From: Poseidonibacter lekithochrous
GTDB taxonomy: Bacteria > Campylobacterota > Campylobacteria > Campylobacterales > Arcobacteraceae
Reading direction: 5' to 3'
DNA length: 55,265 nucleotides
NCBI RefSeq assembly: GCF_018861145.1
Contig: NZ_JAHKQT010000028.1
Coordinates: 1-55,265, forward strand
Shown here: positions 18,849 through 26,598 of the stretch, piece by piece
Position numbering within the stretch: position 1 is the stretch's first letter
How the letters are laid out: every line of letters starts with the position of its first letter
Translations under genes and position numbers: made by a program
Notes under the pieces: model-generated
Database searches by the model: none
Told to the model about the DNA's origin: nothing
The model's input: only the letters and a program-made list of their open reading frames with translations

Positions 18849-20407
18849 AATTTAATCTTTTTGTAAAGTTTTATCTTTCAATATTAGTAATAATTACTTT
18901 TATACTTATTACTTATGGAATCATAAATATCCATGATCAAAAAAAAGCTAATTTAAAAATTATGGAAAATCAAGCTAATATCATTGTTAAAACAATTATC
19001 ATTGCCAATACGGAAGCTATTTTATCTGATGATTATGGAGCTATTATAGAAAACTCTTTTTCAATATTAAAAGAGAATAATCTGATTAAATATTTTATAT
19101 TCAATAAAAATAATGAAGATGCTATTTTAATTAAAAATAATAAGTGGATATCTCTTTCTAAAATTGCTGATAATGCAAGATCTTTACAAACAGAAAAAAT
19201 TGAAAATGCTATTATAAATTGTTCTATTTGCAATGAAGATATTTTTCATTATGTTTACCCTATTCAAGTTACTTCTTATAATTGGGGTTGGGTACATATA
19301 GCTTTTTCACTTGATGAATACAATAAAAATTTATATAATATTTATAAAAATTTTTTACTTATGACACTTGTGTCTTTTATCTTCCTATCTTTTTTTATCT
19401 TTTTCTTAACAAAATGGCTTCTAAGACCTATTTTAATGCTTACTGAAAGTACTAAGGCAATTGTAAGAGGAAACTATAAAGAAATAGTAAATAAAAGCTC
19501 AGAAGATGAGATATATGAGCTTACTAACAATTTTAACCTTATGGTAAAGTATTTAAAGAAAAAAGATGATGAAGTATTTAAATCATATTCTTTATTAGAA
19601 AAAAAAGTAAAGATAAGAACTAAAGAGTTAAAAGAATTAAATGAAAGTTTAGATTTAAAAGTTAAAGATGAAGTAAAAAAAAGACATAACCAAGAAAAAT
19701 ATATTTATGAGCAATCCAAAATGGCACAAATGGGTGAACTTCTTAGAAATATTGCACATCAGTGGAGACAGCCTTTATCTGTAATATCAACAGTAACTTC
19801 TGGTTTAAAATTAAAAAAAGAATTGAACATATTAGAAGATGATGAGTTTAATAATAGTTATAAAGTAGTTATGGAAAATATCGCGTATCTTACTAAAACT
19901 ATTGATACTTTTAGTAAATATTCAGATGATAGTTGTAATATTGAAATTGTAAATTTAGAAAATATCATTTTTGATTTAATCATAATGCATTCAGATACTT
20001 TAAAAAGTAATTTTATTGAAGTTAAGTTTGATTTTATTGATAAAGATATTAATATAAAAACTGTTCCAAATCTTTTATCTCAGGTTGCATATAATATTTT
20101 AATTAATGCAAGAACCGCTTTAATTAAAAATAAGTCTCTAAAACAAAAAATTATAAATATAAGAGTATTAAAAACAAAAAATAGTGTAATAATAGAAATA
20201 GAAGATAATGCAGGTGGAATAGATAAAGATATTATAAGTAATATCTTTGAACCTTATTTTACAACTAAGTTTAATTCAAAAGGTGTTGGAGTTGGTTTAT
20301 ATTTATCTTATGATATTGTTGTAAATCAATTAAATGGAGAGATTAGTTGTAGAAATGGTAATTTAGGAGCAATATTTAAAATTGAACTTCCATATTTAAT
20401 AGTCTAA
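18845..20407 (+). CDS. Membrane sensor histidine kinase (H-Q-W-R-Q-P type)
   Basis: The 520-aa kinase has an N-terminal membrane segment (about aa 6-27), a small periplasmic domain, a second membrane segment (about aa 172-193), a HAMP region, and a coiled coil to about aa 285. The dimerisation domain has phosphoacceptor H305 in N-I-A-H-Q-W-R-Q-P-L. The ATPase domain shows N-I-L-I-N-A-R-T-A-L (N box), D-N-A-G-G-I (G1), F-E-P-Y-F-T-T-K (F box) and G-V-G-V-G-L-Y-L (G2). It overlaps the binding-protein gene by four bases. No response regulator lies next to it, so its partner must be encoded elsewhere. Confidence 0.93.
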   Translation: MKFNLFVKFYLSILVIITFILITYGIINIHDQKKANLKIMENQANIIVKTIIIANTEAILSDDYGAIIENSFSILKENNLIKYFIFNKNNEDAILIKNNKWISLSKIADNARSLQTEKIENAIINCSICNEDIFHYVYPIQVTSYNWGWVHIAFSLDEYNKNLYNIYKNFLLMTLVSFIFLSFFIFFLTKWLLRPILMLTESTKAIVRGNYKEIVNKSSEDEIYELTNNFNLMVKYLKKKDDEVFKSYSLLEKKVKIRTKELKELNESLDLKVKDEVKKRHNQEKYIYEQSKMAQMGELLRNIAHQWRQPLSVISTVTSGLKLKKELNILEDDEFNNSYKVVMENIAYLTKTIDTFSKYSDDSCNIEIVNLENIIFDLIIMHSDTLKSNFIEVKFDFIDKDINIKTVPNLLSQVAYNILINARTALIKNKSLKQKIINIRVLKTKNSVIIEIEDNAGGIDKDIISNIFEPYFTTKFNSKGVGVGLYLSYDIVVNQLNGEISCRNGNLGAIFKIELPYLIV

Positions 20408-20432
20408 AAACATAGCTAATAAGCTATGTTTT
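20407..20432. terminator. Bidirectional terminator between the kinase and the oxidoreductase gene
   Basis: An 11-bp perfect stem (20407-20417 with 20422-20432) has loop AATA. Each arm is AAAACATAGCT or its complement, giving T-runs on both strands. The stop codons of the two convergent genes touch the two feet of the stem. Confidence 0.85.
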
Positions 20433-21442
20433 TATTTAGATTCTTCTAGTTTTGCAACAATATCAGTATGAGAGAAAATTTGACCTCTTTTTCTAATAAT
20501 ATTATTTACAATATGATATCCATGGTTTAAAGCAATAGCAATTGATCCACCTGATTTAAGTGCAATATCACCTGCCACATAAACACATTTTGCTGTTGTT
20601 TCATGATGTTCATCAAAAATTGGTTTAGAATTTTCGTCAACATCAACACCACAGGATTTTAAGAAATCAACAGGAGTTGTTCCCCCAATTGCATAAATTA
20701 CTCTGTCATAAAGAACAGAAAAACCATCATTATAATTTACTTTTACTTTTCCAGCTTCATTTTCTAAAGACTCAATATCTGTACTCATTCTAAGTCTTAG
20801 TTTCTCTTCGCCATGGTATCGTAGTAGTGTTTTTTCATTAATTTCATTTAATCTTGAAAACTCAGCTTTTCTATAAACTAAAGTTATGTTATTGTTTTGA
20901 TCTGCTAAATCGTATGCATATTCAGCAGCTGAATTTCCACCACCTACTACTAAAATTTTTTCATTTCTTGAACACTTATCAAGATTAAAATTAACTTGTG
21001 ATCTAATTGATGGAGGGATTTTATAAGAAGGCTTATTGGGTTTACCCATTTTACCAATAGTAACAGCAGCATTTTTAGTTTTTACTATACCTTTTGATGT
21101 ATGAACTTCTAATAATTCGCCAACTCTTACAATTTTTTCTACTTCTGTATTAAAAGAAGAATCAATTTTATCACTATCAAGTAAATCATCAAAATAATCA
21201 AGCGTTGTCTCTTTTGTTCCATCAAAGAAATCTACATTTCCTTGTAAAGTTGCAACTTGACCTTTATAGTCTTTATCAACTCTTTTATTATCTTTATAAA
21301 ATTTTCTAATAGTATTTGAGTGGTTATCAGTTTTTTCAATTAGTAAAATTTCACCTATTTTATGTGATGAGGCTTCAATTGCACAGCCTATTCCACCGGG
21401 ACCTCCACCAATTATTACAATATCATATATTTTATCAGTCAT
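20432..21442 (-). CDS. FAD/NAD(P)-binding oxidoreductase (thioredoxin reductase-like)
   Basis: The 336-aa flavoprotein has an N-terminal FAD-binding motif, I-G-G-G-P-G-G-I-G (aa 11-19). A second nucleotide motif, V-V-G-G-G-N-S-A-A-E-Y-A, starts near aa 165. A C-terminal Y-V-A-G-D-I-A-L-K-S-G-G-S-I-A segment is typical of thioredoxin reductase and ferredoxin-NADP reductase relatives. The C-x-x-C redox pair of thioredoxin reductase is missing, so its electron acceptor differs. It resembles the YpdA-like or putative monooxygenase group. It is monocistronic, with a -10 box at 21481-21486. Confidence 0.82.
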   Translation of the reverse strand: MTDKIYDIVIIGGGPGGIGCAIEASSHKIGEILLIEKTDNHSNTIRKFYKDNKRVDKDYKGQVATLQGNVDFFDGTKETTLDYFDDLLDSDKIDSSFNTEVEKIVRVGELLEVHTSKGIVKTKNAAVTIGKMGKPNKPSYKIPPSIRSQVNFNLDKCSRNEKILVVGGGNSAAEYAYDLADQNNNITLVYRKAEFSRLNEINEKTLLRYHGEEKLRLRMSTDIESLENEAGKVKVNYNDGFSVLYDRVIYAIGGTTPVDFLKSCGVDVDENSKPIFDEHHETTAKCVYVAGDIALKSGGSIAIALNHGYHIVNNIIRKRGQIFSHTDIVAKLEESK

Positions 21443-21480
21443 AATTCTCTCTTATTTTAAATATTTATCAATTTCACGGA

Positions 21481-21486
21481 TTATAC
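21481..21486 (-). promoter_or_regulatory. -10 box of the oxidoreductase gene
   Basis: Minus-strand TATAAT followed by CCGTG, 39 bases before the start codon. It has the same discriminator pattern as the typA promoter. Confidence 0.55.
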
Positions 21487-21577
21487 ATAAATTAATGTAT
21501 TTTTTCAATTAGTAATAATTGTAAGTAATATTTAGATAAAATTGCCTAAATTAATACTAATAAAGGTTATAAAAAAT

Positions 21578-21961
21578 ATGGAAATGAAATATGGTGAAAG
21601 AGAAATAAGAGAATTTGATATTAACAACGATGAAAACTTTTGGCCAAATACAAATAAAAAAAATTATATTATAGATATTGAATTACCTGAGTTCATGGCA
21701 AAATGTCCACGAAGTGGATATCCAGATTTTGCAACTATTAAAATTCAATATACTCCAGATGAAAAAGTTATAGAATTAAAAGCATTAAAAATTTATATCA
21801 ATACATTTATGTTTAGAGAAGTTTCACATGAAAATTCTGCAAATGAAATATTTGATACTTTATATGAAAAATTAAGTCCTAGATGGTTAAAAGTTATTGC
21901 TGATTTTAAACCAAGAGGAAATGTGCATACGGTAATAGAAATAGACTCTGCAAAGATGTAG
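21578..21961 (+). CDS. queF: NADPH-dependent 7-cyano-7-deazaguanine reductase QueF
   Basis: Unimodal QueF (about 127 aa) reduces preQ0 to preQ1 in queuosine synthesis. The covalent-catalysis cysteine is C43 in A-K-C-P-R-S-G-Y-P-D, with the conserved Asp at D50. The NADPH-binding QueF motif appears as E-L-K-A-L-K-I-Y-I-N, followed by F-R-E-V-S-H-E-N. An in-frame TTG at 21542 would extend it by 12 codons. ATG 21578 is preferred because AAAGG lies at 21562-21566 and the family N-terminus fits. It is followed 10 bases later by a DNA-binding protein gene. Confidence 0.93.
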   Translation: MEMKYGEREIREFDINNDENFWPNTNKKNYIIDIELPEFMAKCPRSGYPDFATIKIQYTPDEKVIELKALKIYINTFMFREVSHENSANEIFDTLYEKLSPRWLKVIADFKPRGNVHTVIEIDSAKM

Positions 21962-21971
21962 GGTATAAACC

Positions 21972-22583
21972 TTGGAAAGATTAGTTACTACAACTCAAGC
22001 AGCTCAAATCCTTGGGCTTTCTTTACAAGGTGTACACTATAGAATAAAAAAAAATCAATTAAAATCAATTAAACAATCTGGTAAAATTTTTGTTTATATC
22101 ACTGATAAAATGGAAAATGAATCTACTAAAGTAAGTACTTCTAATAAAACAAATCAAAATAATGATGTAAGTTTAATTATTGAGGTTAAAGATGAACAAA
22201 TTGCTTTATTAAAAAAATCACAAAAATGGATGAAAAAACAATATATATCTGAAATAAATAGATTAGAACGAAATCAAAAAGATATGATGAGTGTTTTAAA
22301 TTCAGAAATAAAACTTTTGCAAAGTGCATTTAACGAAATGCGTTCTATTTATAAACCTCAAATCGAGGAACTTAAAAAAACTAATGATACTGTTTTTAAT
22401 AAAACTTCTAAATTTATTACATTAAAAGAGTTTACACTTTTCATGAAGAGAAATCATAAATCACAAAATGATATAAAATTAACAATTCTAAATGCTATAA
22501 AAGATAATGATGAAAGATTTATTTATAATAAAAGTGATAAAAAGCTTTTGATTTTAAATTCAAATTTTGAAGATTTATTGTAG
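21972..22583 (+). CDS. Helix-turn-helix coiled-coil protein (DUF3972-like)
   Basis: The 203-aa protein has an excisionase/MerR-like helix-turn-helix at aa 5-45 (T-T-Q-A-A-Q-I-L-G-L-S-L-Q-G-V-H-Y-R-I-K). A long charged, probably coiled-coil segment spans about aa 65-150. The start is TTG, with AGGG 9 bases upstream in the queF stop region; no ATG occurs before the helix-turn-helix. It looks like the Campylobacterota family annotated DUF3972, recalled from memory. Its position after queF suggests co-transcription. A DNA-binding role is inferred and no target is evident. Confidence 0.72.
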   Translation: MERLVTTTQAAQILGLSLQGVHYRIKKNQLKSIKQSGKIFVYITDKMENESTKVSTSNKTNQNNDVSLIIEVKDEQIALLKKSQKWMKKQYISEINRLERNQKDMMSVLNSEIKLLQSAFNEMRSIYKPQIEELKKTNDTVFNKTSKFITLKEFTLFMKRNHKSQNDIKLTILNAIKDNDERFIYNKSDKKLLILNSNFEDLL

Positions 22584-22610
22584 TAATTGTATTTTATTAA
22601 AAATAGTGCA

Positions 22611-22775
22611 AAAAAAAAGAGTACTTAAAAAGTACTCTTCTCCAGATACCCAAACACACCATTAAAAAAGGTGCCTTGCTATGTTCCCATCCTGGGGCGT
22701 TGTCTTTGATAATAATTGTAAGGGTCTAAAGAAGAGCACTCAAAATACCGATGTATTTTCAGTGCTTCTCTTTTG
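22611..22775 (-). ncRNA. ffs: Signal recognition particle RNA (small bacterial type)
   Basis: On the minus strand the SRP helix 8 core is intact: CAGG (22691-22694), AUG, tetraloop GGAA (22684-22687), CAU, AGCA (22677-22680). This is the symmetric loop and tetraloop bound by Ffh. Flanking arms (ACCC near 22731 with GGGU near 22650) can pair. A terminator follows (stem 22617-22626/22630-22639, then U8), and a -10 box precedes it at 22783-22788. The predicted transcript would start near 22775 and include an extra 5' hairpin (arms within 22732-22769). It may be trimmed, so the 5' end is uncertain. Confidence 0.78.
22617..22639 (-). terminator. Terminator of the SRP RNA
   Basis: A perfect 10-bp stem AAGAGTACTT/AAGTACTCTT has a three-base loop and is followed on the minus strand by eight or more U residues. 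Confidence 0.85.
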
Positions 22776-22782
22776 AAGATGA

Positions 22783-22788
22783 ATTATA
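22783..22788 (-). promoter_or_regulatory. -10 box of the SRP RNA promoter
   Basis: Minus-strand GATATAAT lies just upstream of the SRP RNA 5' hairpin. Confidence 0.55.
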
Positions 22789-22841
22789 TCTAAAAAATCT
22801 TAAATTTATTATAAAGTACTTTACTTATTGCAAATTATATG

Positions 22842-22847
22842 TATAAT
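22842..22847 (+). promoter_or_regulatory. Extended -10 box of the EamA/YqaA operon
   Basis: TGTATAAT lies 21-33 bases before the two possible TTG starts of the EamA gene, implying a very short 5' leader. Confidence 0.55.
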
Positions 22848-22867
22848 ACGGAAATTATTTAAATAGA

Positions 22868-23788
22868 TTGGAAAAAAAATTGAAAAAAGACTTTAATTTT
22901 ATAGGAATATTATCTTTAATATTTGCTATGTTTATTTGGGCTAGTTCTTTTATTGCTTTAAAATTAGCTATGAATGATTTAGAACCCTACACCGTAATAT
23001 TTTTTAGAATGGCAATAGCCTCTCTTTGTTTTGTTTATTTTATAAAAAGTTTTTTAAAATATGAATTTTCTAAACGCGATATTAAATACATCATTCTTCT
23101 AGCTTTTTTTGAGCCATGTTTATATTTTATATTTGAAGCTAAGGCTATTCAGCTTACAACAGCTTCTCAAGTTGGAATGATAACTTCATTGATGCCTGTA
23201 ATTACTGCAATGGCTGCTGGATATTTTTTAAAAGAAATTATTACTAAGCAATTACTTGTAGGTTCTTTTATAGCAATTGCTGGAGTTGTTTGGTTAAGTT
23301 TACAAAGTACATCAAGTATAAGTGCTCCAAACCCTATTCTTGGGAATTTCTTCGAACTTCTTGCAATGGTTTGTGGTGCTGGATATACAATAGTTGCAAG
23401 ATATTTAGCAAATAGGTATTCGGCTTTATTTATTACAGCAATTCAAGTATTTATTGGAGCAATCTTTTTCTTTCCATTTTTCCTTTATGAAGTCTTTACA
23501 ACTGATTTTAGTATAACACTTACTTCAGTTTTATGTGTTCTGTATTTAGGTGTTGTGGTTACTCTTGGTGGTTATGGTTTATATAATTATGCACTTACGA
23601 AAATTGAAGCATCAAAAGCAGCTATTTTTATATATCTAATTCCTGTGTTTACTCTTATTTTAGCTTTTCTTGTATTAAATGAAAAACTTACAATTATTGA
23701 ATTAATTGCATCTGTAACAATATTATTCGGTGTATTTATTTCAGAGGTTCCTTTATCAAAAGTAAAAAAGATATTTAGAATTAAATGA
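22868..23788 (+). CDS. EamA (DMT superfamily) transporter
   Basis: The 306-aa protein has about ten membrane segments and the two-EamA architecture (I-W-A-S-S-F-I-A-L-K-L in the first half; K-A-A-I-F-I-Y-L-I-P-V-F in the second). The start is TTG, either 22868 or 22880. GGA at 22870-22872 favours 22880, which would remove four lysine-rich residues. It overlaps the next gene by four bases (ATGA), so the two membrane proteins are probably co-translated. The substrate is unknown. Confidence 0.85.
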   Translation: MEKKLKKDFNFIGILSLIFAMFIWASSFIALKLAMNDLEPYTVIFFRMAIASLCFVYFIKSFLKYEFSKRDIKYIILLAFFEPCLYFIFEAKAIQLTTASQVGMITSLMPVITAMAAGYFLKEIITKQLLVGSFIAIAGVVWLSLQSTSSISAPNPILGNFFELLAMVCGAGYTIVARYLANRYSALFITAIQVFIGAIFFFPFFLYEVFTTDFSITLTSVLCVLYLGVVVTLGGYGLYNYALTKIEASKAAIFIYLIPVFTLILAFLVLNEKLTIIELIASVTILFGVFISEVPLSKVKKIFRIK

Positions 23789-24195
23789 CATATTTAATTC
23801 TATTTTTTTCTGCTTTTATTTCTGCAACATTAATTCCTTTTGGAAGTGAAGCTTTACTTATTTATGATATTAAAGAGGGTTTTAATATTGTTTATTTAGT
23901 ATTTATAGCAACTCTTGGAAACTCATTAGGTTCTATACTTAACTATTTTTTGGGATTAAAAGGTGAAGAGTTTTTAATAAAAAAAAATTTATTAAAAGAA
24001 AAGTCTATATTAAAAAGCAAAAAGTATTTTGATAAGTATGGATGGTTTTGTATTTTGTTTTCGTGGGTTCCAATAATAGGAGACCCACTTACTTTCATAG
24101 CTGGAGTTTTAAAGTTTAATTTAAAACTATTTATTTTACTTGTCGTAATTGCAAAGTTTTCAAGGTATTTATTTATCGCCCTACTTCTTTATTAA
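23785..24195 (+). CDS. YqaA-family (DedA/SNARE-associated) membrane protein
   Basis: The 136-aa protein has about four hydrophobic segments and the DedA-related features of YqaA: I-P-F-G-S-E-A-L-L, T-L-G-N-S-L-G-S-I-L-N-Y, and F-S-W-V-P-I-I-G-D-P-L-T-F-I-A-G. DedA relatives are thought to be lipid flippases or proton-coupled transporters; this small subfamily is uncharacterised. It overlaps the EamA gene by ATGA. Its last 23 bases overlap the 3' end of the convergent pseudouridine synthase gene, so the two transcripts have complementary 3' ends. Confidence 0.82.
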   Translation: MTYLILFFSAFISATLIPFGSEALLIYDIKEGFNIVYLVFIATLGNSLGSILNYFLGLKGEEFLIKKNLLKEKSILKSKKYFDKYGWFCILFSWVPIIGDPLTFIAGVLKFNLKLFILLVVIAKFSRYLFIALLLY

Positions 24196-25081
24196 AAAAA
24201 TTATAAATATCAGGATTTTTTGATTTTATTTTATAAGTAATATTTTTAAAAGTAAATTCTAAATAATTAGCATGAAGCCATAATCTATGACTTCCTGTTT
24301 CTTTCTCTCTTAAATTTTTATCTAATGATTTATTTAAATAATCCTCTGCAATTTCATCATCTACACCATAAATAGGATCACCTACAATTCTATGTCCAAT
24401 TGAATATAAATGCACTCTTATTTGATGTTGTCTTCCTGTTAATGGAATTGCTTCTATTAGGGTTGTCTTATTTTTTTCATTATATTTTATAGGTTTTATA
24501 ATAGTACAAGACTCTTTTCCACTATCTCCTGCTTTCATTCTAACGCCAATATTTAAACCCTCTTTTTCAAGTTTTGAGTCTATTGTAACTTCATCTTTTA
24601 TATGACCTTCTACGATTGCTAAATATGACTTATGATATTTCTTTTCTTCAAACATATCTTTTAAAGTTTTTTCACTTTTTTTGTTTTTTCCAACTATTAC
24701 AAGTCCAGATGTTTCTGCATCAATTCTATGTATTAAATTGGCATTTTCACCAAAATGATGTCTAATTTCATCTAAAAGTGAGTATTTTGTATTTTTTGAA
24801 ATGGGGTGTACCATAAGGTGTGTTGGCTTATCAAAAATAGCAAACTCAGGAAACTCAATAAGAGGCTTTAAACCTCGTGTATGACCCTCAAAAACAGCCA
24901 TATAAATAAATTCACTAGGGATTTTATCACTTGCTTTAATTGTCTTCATATCTTCATCAAATATTCTACCACGAGCTGCGTATCGTTGGGTACTTCGGTG
25001 GTTTATTTTTAAATCTTGTAGTAGAAATAGACTAAGTTTTTTATCTTTTATCGCTTTAATTTTTTTTAGTATAAATGGCAA
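24173..25081 (-). CDS. RluA-family 23S/tRNA pseudouridine synthase
   Basis: The 302-aa protein has the RluA catalytic motif L-I-H-R-I-D-A-E-T-S-G-L with the nucleophilic Asp. Downstream motifs are L-T-G-R-Q-H-Q-I-R-V-H and G-D-P-I-Y-G-V. The N-terminal part has an S4-like look (H-R-S-T-Q-R-Y-A-A-R-G-R-I), suggesting an RluC/RluD-type rRNA enzyme. It isomerises uridines in RNA, but the exact sites cannot be read from sequence. It is monocistronic and overlaps the convergent YqaA gene by 23 bases. Confidence 0.88.
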   Translation of the reverse strand: MPFILKKIKAIKDKKLSLFLLQDLKINHRSTQRYAARGRIFDEDMKTIKASDKIPSEFIYMAVFEGHTRGLKPLIEFPEFAIFDKPTHLMVHPISKNTKYSLLDEIRHHFGENANLIHRIDAETSGLVIVGKNKKSEKTLKDMFEEKKYHKSYLAIVEGHIKDEVTIDSKLEKEGLNIGVRMKAGDSGKESCTIIKPIKYNEKNKTTLIEAIPLTGRQHQIRVHLYSIGHRIVGDPIYGVDDEIAEDYLNKSLDKNLREKETGSHRLWLHANYLEFTFKNITYKIKSKNPDIYNFFNKEVGR

Positions 25082-25156
25082 TATTAAATCCTAATTTTTT
25101 TTTCAAATAGGTCAAAATTTATCTTATTTTTTATGTTTATTTTTGCCTAGGTTAGA

Positions 25157-25175
25157 TAGTATATCATACTAAAAT
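25157..25175 (+). promoter_or_regulatory. Palindrome and -10-like box upstream of purB
   Basis: TAGTAT-ATC-ATACTA (25157-25171) is a perfect inverted repeat with a three-base centre. It is fused to a TAAAAT -10-like element (25170-25175), 52 bases before the purB start. An operator is possible. Confidence 0.35.
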
Positions 25176-25227
25176 AAATACTAATTTTTTATAAAATAAA
25201 AAAACATTGATAACAAGGGACATGTAG

Positions 25228-26556
25228 ATGATTGAAAGATATGCTAGAGAAGAAATGAGTTCAAAATGGACACAACAAGCAAGATATGCAGCATGGTTAG
25301 AAGTAGAAAAAGCAGCAGTTAAAGCTTGGAACAAAATTGGATTAATTCCAGATGAAGATGCTAAAAAAATTGTAAAAAATGCAACTTTCTCAGTTGAAAG
25401 AATAGAAGAAATCGAAGCTATAACTAAACACGATTTAATTGCATTTAATACAAGTGTTTCAGAATCACTTGGTGAAGAATCTAGATGGTTTCATTATGGA
25501 ATGACTTCATCAGATGCTGTAGATACTGGAGTTGCACTTCAAATGAGAGATTCTTTAGATTTAATCATCAAAGATGTTAAAATTCTTATGAAATCTATCA
25601 AAAAAAGAGCAAAAGAGCATAAATATACTTTAATGGTAGGTAGATCTCATGGTATTCATGGTGAGCCTATTACTTTTGGTTTAACACTTGCTGTTTGGTA
25701 TGATGAAATGTCTAGACATCTTAAAAACCTTAAAGAAACAAGAAAAGTTATCTCTGTTGGTCAAATTTCAGGCGCAATGGGTAACTTTGCTCATGCTCCT
25801 TTAAAATTAGAAGAGTATGCTATGAAAGAATTAGGTTTAAAACCAGAACCTTGTTCAAACCAGGTAGTTCATAGAGATAGATATGCAAGATTAGCAACAG
25901 CATTAGCATCAATGGCTTCTAGTATTGAAAAATTTGCAGTTCAAGTTAGACATTTACAAAGAACAGAAGTTTATGAATGTGAAGAATTTTTTGCAAAAGG
26001 CCAAAAAGGTTCTTCTGCGATGCCTCATAAGAGAAATCCAATTTTAACTGAAAATATTACAGGATTAGCTAGAACTATTAGATCATTTGCTGCACCTGCT
26101 ATGGAAAATGTTGCTTTATGGCATGAAAGAGATATTTCTCACTCATCAAGTGAAAGATTCTGGTTACCAGATGCATTTATTACATCTGATTTTATGCTTC
26201 ACAGAATGAACAATGTAATTGCAAACTTAACAGTAATGCCTGAAAATATGATGAAAAACTTAAACTTAACAGGTGGATTAGTATTTTCACAAAGAGTATT
26301 ATTAGAACTACCACTTGCAGGTGTTTCAAGAGAAGATGCATATAGAATTGTACAAAGAAATGCTATGAAAGTTTGGCAAGAAATTCAACAAGGAAAACCT
26401 TCAACTAATAAAAAAGGTGAGTCTTTATACTTACAATATTTATTAGCTGATGAAGAGTTAGGTAAGTCTTTATCTGAAAAACAAATTAGAGAGTGTTTTA
26501 ATTTTGAATATTACACTAAAAACGTAAGCGCAATCTTTAAAAGAGTATTCAAGTAG
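25228..26556 (+). CDS. purB: Adenylosuccinate lyase
   Basis: PurB (442 aa) cleaves SAICAR and adenylosuccinate, releasing fumarate, in purine synthesis. The fumarase/aspartase superfamily signature G-S-S-A-M-P-H-K-R-N-P is intact. M-T-S-S-D-A-V-D-T and G-R-S-H-G-I-H-G-E-P hold the other active-site residues. Length is normal. AAGGGA lies upstream of the start. It is followed 42 bases later by nrdA, giving a nucleotide-synthesis cluster. Confidence 0.96.
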   Translation: MIERYAREEMSSKWTQQARYAAWLEVEKAAVKAWNKIGLIPDEDAKKIVKNATFSVERIEEIEAITKHDLIAFNTSVSESLGEESRWFHYGMTSSDAVDTGVALQMRDSLDLIIKDVKILMKSIKKRAKEHKYTLMVGRSHGIHGEPITFGLTLAVWYDEMSRHLKNLKETRKVISVGQISGAMGNFAHAPLKLEEYAMKELGLKPEPCSNQVVHRDRYARLATALASMASSIEKFAVQVRHLQRTEVYECEEFFAKGQKGSSAMPHKRNPILTENITGLARTIRSFAAPAMENVALWHERDISHSSSERFWLPDAFITSDFMLHRMNNVIANLTVMPENMMKNLNLTGGLVFSQRVLLELPLAGVSREDAYRIVQRNAMKVWQEIQQGKPSTNKKGESLYLQYLLADEELGKSLSEKQIRECFNFEYYTKNVSAIFKRVFK

Positions 26557-26598
26557 ATTTAATATAAGAAAACATAAGAAAATAAAAGGTAATTAAAT

